Shown piece after piece: positions 1-5,092 of a DNA stretch of 5,553 nt; position 1 is the first letter of the stretch, and each line of letters starts with the position of its first letter. The stretch lies in NCBI GenBank assembly GCA_023255355.1, contig JALRIU010000012.1, positions 1 through 5,553 of the forward strand, in the 5' to 3' direction. This DNA is from Pseudomonadales bacterium. GTDB lineage: Bacteria; Pseudomonadota; Gammaproteobacteria; Pseudomonadales; JAHEIH01. A model generated the notes under the pieces. It saw only the letters and a list, made by a program, of their open reading frames with translations. It was not told where the DNA came from and made no database searches. Made by a program: the position numbers and the translations under genes.

Positions 1-175
1 CCTCTTCGACATAGTGCTCACGAATTTGATGAAAGGTGTCCACAAAACTCTGCAGCGCTTCAAGGGGTAATTCGCGCGGTTCAGTCTTTTCTTCATCGGC
101 AGTAGATTCTTGAGCAACACTTGATAATGAATGCAACGCAAGAACACACAGCAAAGCGGGGACGAGTTTTTTCAT
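1..175 (-). CDS. S41-family C-terminal processing protease, N-terminal part (runs off left edge)
   Basis: Only the first 58 codons are in the window, read from an ATG at 175-173. Residues 1-21 form a signal peptide: MKK, then a hydrophobic stretch (LVPALLCVLAL) and a small-residue site ending SVA, so the product should be exported to the periplasm. A short acidic linker follows (about 22-35), then LPLEALQSFVDTFHQIREHYVEE at 36-58. This resembles the helix that opens the mature part of CtpA/Prc-type S41 peptidases, before the PDZ domain. Those enzymes trim or degrade periplasmic and envelope proteins with a Ser-Lys dyad, which lies outside the window. A weak ribosome site (CGGAAC) precedes the ATG. 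A peptidase of this family lies near the his cluster in several gammaproteobacteria, which supports the call. Because PDZ and catalytic domains are not visible, the family is an inference from the N-terminus and context. Confidence 0.65.
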   Translation of the reverse strand, partial: MKKLVPALLCVLALHSLSSVAQESTADEEKTEPRELPLEALQSFVDTFHQIREHYVEE

Positions 176-199
176 AACGTGTTCCGAAAATTTTTTTAC

Positions 200-228
200 A
201 TTATGCAATGCAATAAAAGATTTATCCA
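200..228 (-). promoter_or_regulatory. Possible promoter of the S41 peptidase gene
   Basis: In the 121-base gap between hisF and the peptidase gene the minus strand has TGGATA (228-223), a 17-base spacer and CATAAT (205-200). The boxes match 4 of 6 and 5 of 6 consensus positions. A start near 193 would give a leader of about 18 bases. The gap is AT-rich and I saw no convincing terminator for the his genes in it, so read-through from hisF is also possible. Confidence 0.35.
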
Positions 229-296
229 CGCACGCAGTAGCATCCTTATATGCATGCGGAAAAGTATAAGAATGCCATTTCATTGGCCATGAGGGA

Positions 297-1070
297 TTAG
301 ATACGGACTTCAACACCCTGAGCTTGCATGAAGCGTTTGGCCTCAGGCACAGTGAACTCGCCAAAGTGGAAAATACTTGCCGCAAGAACAGCATCGGCAC
401 CACCTTGGACGACACCATCGACCAAGTGCTGCAAGTTTCCTACGCCACCTGACGCAATCACTGGAATTTGCACGGCATCGCTGATGGCGCGAGTTACGCC
501 AAGATCATAACCGCTTTTAACACCATCTTGGTCCATGCTGGTAAGCAATATCTCACCGGCACCAAAATCAGCCATTTTGATCGCCCACTCAACCGCATTA
601 ATGCCGGTCGGCTTGCGTCCACCATGGGTAAAGATTTCCCAGCGATCGAGCTCACCCGGCAAAGATACTTTTTTGGCATCAATCGCAACCACGATGCACT
701 GCGAGCCAAAACGATCTGCCGCCTCACGCACTAATTCAGGCCTAAAAATTGCCGCAGTATTAATAGATACTTTATCGGCACCGGCATTCAACATAGTTCG
801 CACGTCGTCTACCTTGCGGATACCGCCACCCACCGTTAAAGGAATAAATACTTGCTCGGCGATACGTTCAACAGTATGCACAGTGGTGGCACGATCGTCT
901 GAACTGGCGGTAATATCAAGAAAGGTAATTTCATCAGCACCCTGCTCGTTGTAGCGTCGCGCTACTTCAACCGGGTCACCCGCATCTCGAATATCTAAAA
1001 ATTTTACACCCTTAACAACACGGCCATTATCGACGTCGAGACAGGGAATAATTCGTTTAGCAAGTGGCAT
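297..1070 (-). CDS. hisF: Imidazole glycerol phosphate synthase, cyclase subunit HisF
   Basis: HisF is the cytoplasmic cyclase half of IGP synthase. It takes ammonia channelled from HisH and converts PRFAR to imidazole glycerol phosphate plus AICAR, which returns to purine synthesis. The 257-residue protein matches the usual family length. It is a (beta/alpha)8 barrel with half-barrel symmetry. The opening LAKRIIPCLDVDNGRVVKG carries catalytic Asp12 (Asp11 in T. maritima), and VVAIDAK carries the second catalytic Asp131. The two phosphate-binding loops are GGGIR (81-85) and ASGGVG (206-211), and SMDQDG is at 178-183. The ATG is set by AGGAG at 1083-1079, which overlaps the TAG stop of hisA; the gap is 11 bases, so translation is probably coupled. 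It is the last gene of the hisBHAF cluster. No key residue is missing. Confidence 0.98.
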   Translation of the reverse strand: MPLAKRIIPCLDVDNGRVVKGVKFLDIRDAGDPVEVARRYNEQGADEITFLDITASSDDRATTVHTVERIAEQVFIPLTVGGGIRKVDDVRTMLNAGADKVSINTAAIFRPELVREAADRFGSQCIVVAIDAKKVSLPGELDRWEIFTHGGRKPTGINAVEWAIKMADFGAGEILLTSMDQDGVKSGYDLGVTRAISDAVQIPVIASGGVGNLQHLVDGVVQGGADAVLAASIFHFGEFTVPEAKRFMQAQGVEVRI

Positions 1071-1081
1071 GATGTGAACTC

Positions 1082-1810
1082 CTAGCCCTGACAGTAAGCT
1101 TGGGCTTCAGCGACATCAAGCGTGCCTTCATAAATAGCACGACCAGTAATAGCGCCCATGATGCCTTGCTTAGATACCGCGTAAAGTGCCTTGATATCTT
1201 CCATGTTGGTAATACCACCAGAAGCGATAACAGGAATAGAAGAAGCACGAGCCATTTCAAGTGTGGCTTCAACGTTAACACCTTGCATCATACCGTCGCG
1301 GGCAATATCGGTATACACGATTGATGACACACCGTCAGCCTCAAATTGCTTGGCAAGATCCATTGCTTTTAAGGTCGATACCTCGGCCCAACCATCAGTA
1401 GCAACCAAGCCATCTTTGGCATCTAAACCAACAATCACGCTACCGGGAAAGGCTCGACAGGCTTCGGCCACAAATGCCGGTTCTTTAACGGCTTTGGTAC
1501 CGATAATGACATAGGAAACACCGGCTTTAATATAGTGCTCAATGGTCTCGAGATCACGAATCCCACCACCAATTTGAATCGGCAGGTTCGGATATGCAGC
1601 TGCAATAGCTCTGACAACATCACCGTTGACAGGCTCGCCGGCAAACGCACCATTTAAATCTACCAAGTGTAGTCTTTGGCAACCAGCATCAACCCACTGT
1701 TTGGCCACAGAGACTGGATCGCTTGAGAATATAGTAGTGTCGTCCATGCGGCCTTGTTTAAGGCGAACACACTGACCATCTTTTAAATCAATCGCAGGAA
1801 TAATTAACAT
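1082..1810 (-). CDS. hisA: Phosphoribosylformimino-AICAR phosphate isomerase HisA
   Basis: HisA performs the Amadori rearrangement of ProFAR to PRFAR, the step before IGP synthase, in the cytoplasm. The 242 residues fit the family (about 245 in E. coli). It is a (beta/alpha)8 barrel related to HisF, with matching phosphate loops GGGIR (81-85) and ASGGI (196-200). The N-terminal MLIIPAIDLKDGQCVRLKQG contains catalytic Asp8. VGLDAKDG (Asp130) and YTDIARDG (Thr167, Asp168, Asp172) are the conserved C-terminal active-site strands. The ATG has AAGGAA six bases upstream (1822-1817). It lies 24 bases after hisH and 11 before hisF, so the three genes are probably one transcript. The TAG stop doubles as part of the hisF ribosome site. 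Confidence 0.98.
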   Translation of the reverse strand: MLIIPAIDLKDGQCVRLKQGRMDDTTIFSSDPVSVAKQWVDAGCQRLHLVDLNGAFAGEPVNGDVVRAIAAAYPNLPIQIGGGIRDLETIEHYIKAGVSYVIIGTKAVKEPAFVAEACRAFPGSVIVGLDAKDGLVATDGWAEVSTLKAMDLAKQFEADGVSSIVYTDIARDGMMQGVNVEATLEMARASSIPVIASGGITNMEDIKALYAVSKQGIMGAITGRAIYEGTLDVAEAQAYCQG

Positions 1811-1834
1811 TCAACGTTCCTTATTGTCGGCGAC

Positions 1835-2482
1835 CTATGCGCGGCCGTCCCAATGTAAAAAATTATGAAGCAGGCGCAAACCTGCGGTATGGCTTTTTTC
1901 AGGATGAAATTGCACAGCAAACAAATTTTCACGAGCGATCGCCGCTGTAAAATTCAAACCGTAATTACAGCTTGCCATGGCAAAGGGTTTACCGTGGCAG
2001 GCAGCATAATAGCTATGCACGAAATAGAATCGCTCACCGCTGGGGATGCCTTGCCACATAGGGTGTTCAACATCCTGTTGCACGTTATTCCATCCCATAT
2101 GTGGAACCTTCAAACGGGCACCATCGTGATCACGCAAATCGCTACCAAAAAATTTGACTTGGCCTTCAAATAAGCCGATACACTCAACTCCACCGTTCTC
2201 TTGGCTGGATTGCAACAAGGCTTGCATGCCCACGCAAATACCCAAGACGGGCTTTTCAGCAATAGCCTCGCGAAGCATATCGTCAACGCCCAAACGCTTG
2301 ATTTCTGCCATACAATCACGAATAGCGCCAACCCCAGGAAACACCACGCGATCAGCCGCGCGAATAACCTTAGGGTCAGCACTTACTAGAACCTTTACTG
2401 AAGAATCTGCATGCGATAAGGCTGAGGCAACAGAATGCAAATTACCCATGCCGTAATCAATAACGGCAACTGATGAAGCCAT
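1835..2482 (-). CDS. hisH: Imidazole glycerol phosphate synthase, glutamine amidotransferase subunit HisH
   Basis: HisH is the class I (triad) glutaminase that hydrolyses glutamine and passes ammonia through HisF to its active site. The 215 residues are slightly longer than E. coli HisH and close to pseudomonad forms. The N-terminus VAVIDYGMGNLHSV is characteristic. PGVG (49-52) is the oxyanion-strand loop. The nucleophile is Cys83 in the elbow GICVGMQ, and the triad is completed by His193 and Glu195 in QFHPEKS. HMGWN (128-132) is the conserved segment facing HisF. Translation starts 11 bases after hisB; a modest purine-rich site (AAGAGAG) overlaps the hisB stop. Placement between hisB and hisA, with its partner hisF two genes on, is the normal order for this pathway cluster. 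All catalytic residues are present. Confidence 0.97.
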   Translation of the reverse strand: MASSVAVIDYGMGNLHSVASALSHADSSVKVLVSADPKVIRAADRVVFPGVGAIRDCMAEIKRLGVDDMLREAIAEKPVLGICVGMQALLQSSQENGGVECIGLFEGQVKFFGSDLRDHDGARLKVPHMGWNNVQQDVEHPMWQGIPSGERFYFVHSYYAACHGKPFAMASCNYGLNFTAAIARENLFAVQFHPEKSHTAGLRLLHNFLHWDGRA

Positions 2483-2493
2483 GATTTACTCTC

Positions 2494-3087
2494 TTACAGC
2501 ACGCCTTTGGTAGAAGGCATTTGGCCTTGCATTCTCTCATCGGCAGTCAAAGCCATGCGCAATGCACGGCCAAAGGCCTTAAAGATGGTCTCAGCTTGGT
2601 GGTGGGTATTGTAGCCACGGATATTATCAATATGCAGTGTTACTCCGGCGTGATTAACAAACCCCTGGAAGAACTCTACAAATAAATCGACATCAAATCC
2701 GCCGACCGAGCCTCGTGTGAATTCACAATGGAACTCAAGCCCTGGCCGACCAGAAAAATCGATAACGACGCGCGACAACGCCTCGTCTAATGGAACATAG
2801 GCGTGACCATAGCGGGCAATACCTTTTTTATCGCCAATAGCCCGAGTAAAGGCCTGACCGAGTGTAATGCCGATATCTTCTACGGTGTGGTGGTCATCAA
2901 TATGAATATCACCCTCGGCTTTAATTGTCATATCAATTAAACCATGGCGCGCAATTTGGTCCATCATGTGCTCTAAAAAAGGCACACCGGTATTAAAGGA
3001 AGAACAACCCGTGCCATCCAAATTAATATCGACCGAAATTTTGGTTTCAAGCGTATCTCTTTGAACGCTTGCTGTGCGATCCGCCAT
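2494..3087 (-). CDS. hisB: Imidazoleglycerol-phosphate dehydratase HisB (monofunctional)
   Basis: HisB dehydrates imidazole glycerol phosphate to imidazole acetol phosphate, acting in the cytoplasm with bound manganese. From the ATG at 3087 the protein is 197 residues, the usual size of monofunctional enzymes. The metal-binding repeats are HHTVED (66-71) and HHQAE (162-166), with further conserved His in FLEHMMDQIARHG (40 and 48). SRVVIDFSGRPG (105-116) and FVNHAGVTLH (143-152) are other family signatures. There is no N-terminal HAD phosphatase domain, so histidinol-phosphate phosphatase must be encoded elsewhere, unlike in E. coli. The frame stays open back to an ATG at 3162, but that start lies upstream of the predicted transcription start and adds 25 non-homologous residues. 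ADRTASVQRDT after Met3087 matches the family N-terminus. It is the first gene of the his cluster. Confidence 0.97.
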   Translation of the reverse strand: MADRTASVQRDTLETKISVDINLDGTGCSSFNTGVPFLEHMMDQIARHGLIDMTIKAEGDIHIDDHHTVEDIGITLGQAFTRAIGDKKGIARYGHAYVPLDEALSRVVIDFSGRPGLEFHCEFTRGSVGGFDVDLFVEFFQGFVNHAGVTLHIDNIRGYNTHHQAETIFKAFGRALRMALTADERMQGQMPSTKGVL

Positions 3088-3093
3088 GGGAAA

Positions 3094-3098
3094 TCTCC
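3094..3098 (-). promoter_or_regulatory. Ribosome binding site that fixes the hisB start
   Basis: The minus strand reads GGAGA six bases before the ATG at 3087. The alternative in-frame ATG at 3162 lies upstream of the predicted mRNA start, so this site decides for the 197-residue protein. Confidence 0.75.
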
Positions 3099-3132
3099 AA
3101 CAGTAATAAACAAGGCCTTGCAGCAAAAGCGC

Positions 3133-3162
3133 ATTATAGCGCCATGACCTACGTTTAACCAA
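3133..3162 (-). promoter_or_regulatory. Predicted sigma70 promoter of the hisBHAF cluster
   Basis: The minus strand carries a perfect TATAAT (3138-3133) preceded, after 18 bases, by TTGGTT (3162-3157), which shares the TTG of the -35 consensus. Transcription would begin near 3126, giving a leader of about 38 bases. That leader has no room for a his-codon leader peptide or attenuator. The leader contains the 10-bp palindrome CAAGGCCTTG (3111-3120), of unknown meaning. The site lies in the 158-base divergent gap between hisB and mutY. Confidence 0.65.
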
Positions 3163-3233
3163 GCTTATAGGATGATTTGCGAGTAGATCTTGCCTTCTAA
3201 ACTAACAAGCCATACCCTACACCCGGTATTTTA

Positions 3234-3239
3234 AAGGAA
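3234..3239 (+). promoter_or_regulatory. Ribosome binding site for the mutY GTG start
   Basis: AAGGAA ends six bases before GTG at 3246-3248. It supports initiation at this non-ATG codon, which gives a protein beginning where E. coli MutY begins. There is no nearby in-frame ATG before the conserved domain. Confidence 0.75.
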
Positions 3240-3245
3240 CACAAC

Positions 3246-4283
3246 GTGCCTCAAGACTTTAGCCAACGCATACTCAACTGGTTCGACCAACATGGCCGCA
3301 AGCATTTGCCATGGCAACAAAACATAACGCCTTACAGCGTATGGATATCTGAAATCATGTTGCAACAAACCCAAGTCAGCACAGTGATTCCCTATTTTGA
3401 ACGCTTTATGGCACGCTTTCCTAGCGTTCAGCAACTTGCTGCCGCCGAGATCGACGAAGTGTTACATCTATGGACAGGGCTAGGTTATTACAGCCGTGCT
3501 CGCAACCTACATAAAGCCGCACAATATGTTGTCTCGCACTACCAAGGCGAATTCCCTAAAGGTCAGCTAGCGCTCACCGAACTTCCCGGTGTAGGCAGGT
3601 CTACGGCCGGCGCCATAGAAGCTATTGGCAATCGCGGTATTGCGACCATCTTAGATGGTAACGTAAAGCGTGTACTTGCGCGCTTTCACGCCATTGAAGG
3701 CTGGCCCGGGCAAACCCAAGTTGAAAAACAACTCTGGCAGGTTGCAGAGCAACACACACCCCAGCAACGATGTGCCGATTACACACAAGCCATGATGGAT
3801 ATGGGTGCAACGCTATGCACTCGCAGCAAACCCAAGTGCACAGAATGCCCTCTAAACAATGATTGCCGTGCCCTAGCAGAAAACAAAATAGCCGACTTAC
3901 CTGGCAAAAAACCTCGCAAAACACTACCCATCAAAAACTCCACGATGTATATCATTGCCGATCAACAAGGCCATATCCTCCTCAAAAAACGACCACCGCA
4001 GGGTATATGGGGTGGTTTATGGGTCTTGCCTGAATTTGAAAACCCCGATCAAATCAACCAAATCGGCGACCTAGATGGCTACAATCCGCTACCAGGATTT
4101 AGGCATACCTTCAGCCACTTTCACCTTGATATCGAGGTCATGAGTGTCACACTAAAAAACAAACATCCGCAAATCATGGATGCCGACGACATGCTCTGGT
4201 ATAACTACTACCAACCTGCCGCCATCGGATTAGCGGCACCTGTAAAACAACTGCTTGACCGTTATCACGAGGAAACCGCATGA
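3246..4283 (+). CDS. mutY: Adenine DNA glycosylase MutY
   Basis: MutY removes adenine mispaired with 8-oxoguanine, preventing G:C to T:A changes after oxidative damage. The 345 residues compare with 350 in E. coli. The N-terminal half is the HhH-GPD glycosylase fold: LPWQ (21-24), catalytic Glu36 in SEIMLQQTQV, helix-hairpin-helix LPGVGRSTAG (113-122) with Ser120 where bifunctional Nth enzymes have Lys, and catalytic Asp137 in ILDGNVKR. The 4Fe-4S cluster ligands are Cys191, Cys198, Cys201 and Cys207 (spacing 6, 2, 5). From about residue 230 there is a MutT-like domain that reads 8-oxoguanine; it includes RPPQGIWGGLW (249-259) and the FRHTFSHFHLDI segment (285-296) with the FSH loop. The start is GTG with a good ribosome site. 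It is divergent from hisB and overlaps yggX by 4 bases. I could not assign its promoter with confidence. Confidence 0.97.
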   Translation: MPQDFSQRILNWFDQHGRKHLPWQQNITPYSVWISEIMLQQTQVSTVIPYFERFMARFPSVQQLAAAEIDEVLHLWTGLGYYSRARNLHKAAQYVVSHYQGEFPKGQLALTELPGVGRSTAGAIEAIGNRGIATILDGNVKRVLARFHAIEGWPGQTQVEKQLWQVAEQHTPQQRCADYTQAMMDMGATLCTRSKPKCTECPLNNDCRALAENKIADLPGKKPRKTLPIKNSTMYIIADQQGHILLKKRPPQGIWGGLWVLPEFENPDQINQIGDLDGYNPLPGFRHTFSHFHLDIEVMSVTLKNKHPQIMDADDMLWYNYYQPAAIGLAAPVKQLLDRYHEETA

Positions 4284-4552
4284 CACGCACTGTATTCTGT
4301 CGCAAATATCAAAAAGACATGGAGGGACTAGACAGACCCCCTTACCCAGGCCCAAAAGGTCAAGACCTCTTTGAAAACGTATCCAAACAAGCCTGGGGGG
4401 AATGGTTAAAACACCAAACCATGCTGATTAACGAAAAACAACTCAACATGATGGACACCAGCGCACGAGCCTATCTCGGTGAACAGCTCGACAAATTTCT
4501 CTCCGGTGACGAATACGACCAAGCCGAAGGGTATGTTGCCCCCGAGGCATAA
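4280..4552 (+). CDS. yggX: Probable Fe(2+)-trafficking protein YggX
   Basis: This 90-residue cytoplasmic protein is full length for the YggX family (91 in E. coli). The family protects iron-sulfur clusters from oxidative damage and may help iron trafficking; the exact biochemistry is still debated. Recognisable segments are the N-terminal RTVFCRKYQKDMEGLDRPPYPG with the conserved Cys7, SKQAWGEWLKHQTMLINEK (35-53), LNMMD (55-59) and the C-terminal EGYVAPEA. The ATG overlaps the mutY stop as ATGA, and GAGGA (4269-4273) lies six bases before the start, so the two genes are probably translationally coupled. The mutY-yggX order is also found in E. coli and fits a shared role, since MutY itself carries a 4Fe-4S cluster. 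No anomaly seen. Confidence 0.96.
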   Translation: MTRTVFCRKYQKDMEGLDRPPYPGPKGQDLFENVSKQAWGEWLKHQTMLINEKQLNMMDTSARAYLGEQLDKFLSGDEYDQAEGYVAPEA

Positions 4553-4562
4553 ACTTTTTTTT
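4537..4562 (+). terminator. Weak possible terminator after yggX
   Basis: A 4-bp stem TGCC/GGCA with loop CCCGA (4537-4549) overlaps the last codons of yggX. Five bases later come eight T residues (4555-4562). The T tract is good, but the stem is short and not adjacent, so termination here is doubtful. Confidence 0.25.
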
Positions 4563-4570
4563 GCTAGCTA

Positions 4571-4599
4571 TTGACTATCAGGCTTATAGTCGGTTTAAT
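4571..4599 (+). promoter_or_regulatory. Strong stable-RNA promoter for the tRNA-Phe unit
   Basis: TTGACT (4571-4576) and TTTAAT (4594-4599) each match 5 of 6 sigma70 consensus positions and are exactly 17 bases apart. The following discriminator ACGCGCC is GC-rich, as in stringently controlled rRNA and tRNA promoters. Transcription should begin near 4606. It would carry both pseudo-tRNA repeats as a leader of roughly 345 bases ahead of the tRNA. I found no comparable promoter between the repeats and the tRNA. Confidence 0.75.
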
Positions 4600-4607
4600 A
4601 CGCGCCT

Positions 4608-4631
4608 CTTAAGCAAGCAGCCTTGTTTAAG
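4608..4631 (+). other. Leader hairpin at the 5' end of the tRNA-Phe transcript
   Basis: CTTAAGCAAG (4608-4617) pairs with CTTGTTTAAG (4622-4631) over ten positions with one G-U pair, leaving the 4-base loop CAGC. It starts almost at the predicted transcription start and ends four bases before the first repeat. There is no T run after it, so it is not a terminator. It could protect the 5' end or guide processing, but that is inference. Confidence 0.55.
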
Positions 4632-4635
4632 CCAC

Positions 4636-4794
4636 GCTCGGATAGCTCAGTTGGGTGAAGGCAAGCGAATACGAATCACTGATTCGTGCGCAGACTGAAC
4701 GGCAAAATCTATGATTTTGACCGGAAGAGCAGCGTAAAGCGAAAGCTTTACTTATGTCAGAGACAACTGACTTGAATAAAACCGTAGAAATTAC
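4636..4794 (+). repeat. Tandem pseudo-tRNA-Phe repeat, copy 1 (159 bp)
   Basis: The first 19 bases match the start of tRNA-Phe except one C to T in the acceptor strand (GCTCGGA). After the D-loop GG come 68 extra bases (4655-4722), then GGAAGAGCAGCG, which restores the 3' side of the D-stem. The insert holds a 17-base palindrome (ACGAATCA, C, TGATTCGT; 4671-4687) and a hairpin at 4700-4723 (CGGCAAAATC with GATTTTGACCG, one bulged A). In place of the anticodon arm is GTAAAGC-GAAA-GCTTTAC (4734-4751), a 7-bp stem with a GAAA tetraloop. Then GTCAG-AGACAA-CTGAC (4756-4771) and an AT-rich spacer. There is no T arm, 3' acceptor strand or CCA, so it cannot be a working tRNA. I do not recognise it as a named RNA family. 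Confidence 0.85.
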
Positions 4795-4951
4795 GCCCGG
4801 ATAGCTCAGTTGGGTGAAGGTAAGCGATACGAATCACTGATTCGTGCGACACCTGAACGGCAAAATCTTTGATTTTGACCGGAAGAGCAGCGGAACGCGT
4901 AGCGTTACTTGTGTCAGAGACAACTGACCTTAATAAAACCGTAGAAATTAC
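4795..4951 (+). repeat. Tandem pseudo-tRNA-Phe repeat, copy 2 (157 bp)
   Basis: This copy aligns along its whole length with copy 1, with two single-base gaps and scattered substitutions. Its first 19 bases are identical to the real tRNA-Phe, and 39 continuous bases (4775-4813, spacer plus tRNA start) recur at 4932-4970. The D-loop insert is 67 bases (4814-4880), followed by GGAAGAGCAGCGGA, which matches the tRNA at 13 of 14 bases. Hairpins lie at 4829-4845, 4858-4881, 4892-4908 and 4913-4928. In the third, AACGC/GCGTT replaces AAAGC/GCTTT of copy 1, so one pair changed from A-T to C-G on both sides; the loop shrank to GTA and an outer T-A became a G/A mismatch. GTGTC, the tRNA variable loop, follows at 4911-4915. 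T arm and 3' acceptor are absent. Confidence 0.85.
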
Positions 4952-5027
4952 GCCCGGATAGCTCAGTTGGTAGAGCAGCGGATTGAAAATCCGCGTGTCG
5001 GTGGTTCGATTCCGCCTCCGGGCACCA
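4952..5027 (+). tRNA. tRNA-Phe (anticodon GAA)
   Basis: All arms fold over 76 bases. The acceptor GCCCGGA (4952-4958) pairs with TCCGGGC (5017-5023), followed by discriminator A and an encoded CCA. The D-stem is GCTC/GAGC. The anticodon stem is GCGGA/TCCGC with loop TTGAAAA, giving anticodon GAA at 4985-4987. The variable loop is GTGTC, and the T-stem GGTGG/CCGCC has loop TTCGATT. It is the last element of the unit, behind two tRNA-derived repeats, and is followed by its own terminator. RNase P would have to cut it from a long structured leader. Its 3' end is the likely insertion site of the integrase-bearing element to the right. Confidence 0.98.
5000..5027 (+). other. Presumed attachment site (att) in the 3' end of tRNA-Phe
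   Basis: Tyrosine recombinases encoded next to a tRNA and pointing at it normally use the T arm to CCA segment as the crossover identity block, which rebuilds an intact tRNA. This stretch is the candidate. The second copy that would prove it must lie beyond the right edge. Confidence 0.4.
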
Positions 5028-5032
5028 TTTTC

Positions 5033-5062
5033 AAAGGGCTTACAGCAATGTAAGCCTTTTTT
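5033..5062 (+). terminator. Rho-independent terminator of tRNA-Phe
   Basis: GGCTTACA (5037-5044) pairs perfectly with TGTAAGCC (5049-5056) around a GCAA tetraloop, and six T residues follow (5057-5062). The A residues at 5033-5035 can extend the stem. It starts six bases after the tRNA CCA and separates the tRNA unit from the convergent integrase gene. Confidence 0.9.
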
Positions 5063-5071
5063 GTTTGCCCC

Positions 5072-5092
5072 TTGCGGGACTTTTGCGGGACT
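5072..5092 (+). repeat. Pair of 10-bp direct repeats beside the tRNA end
   Basis: TTGCGGGACT occurs at 5072-5081 and again at 5083-5092, one helical turn (11 bases) apart. The second copy runs into the integrase stop codon. Spacing and place suggest arm-type binding sites for the integrase, or a duplicated gene end; neither is proven. Confidence 0.6.

Noticed and set aside
261..296. his cluster terminator after hisF
   Set aside because: Only a 4-bp stem (GCCA/TGGC) without a following T run on the minus strand; not convincing.
328..954. Plus-strand reading frames across hisF
   Set aside because: They are antisense to a complete, strongly conserved hisF, lack ribosome sites and show no recognisable domain.
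3088..3162. N-terminal extension of HisB from an ATG at 3162
   Set aside because: The extra 25 residues have no family match, the predicted promoter overlaps them, and a good ribosome site precedes the inner ATG at 3087.
3177..3203. Possible mutY promoter TTGCGA, 15 bases, TAAACT
   Set aside because: Both boxes match only 4 of 6 positions and the spacer is too short; too weak to annotate.
4636..4794. Functional extra tRNA gene
   Set aside because: No T arm, no 3' acceptor strand, no CCA and no 7-base anticodon loop.
4636..4951. CRISPR array
   Set aside because: Only two long units with internal tRNA homology; no short repeats with unique spacers and no cas genes.
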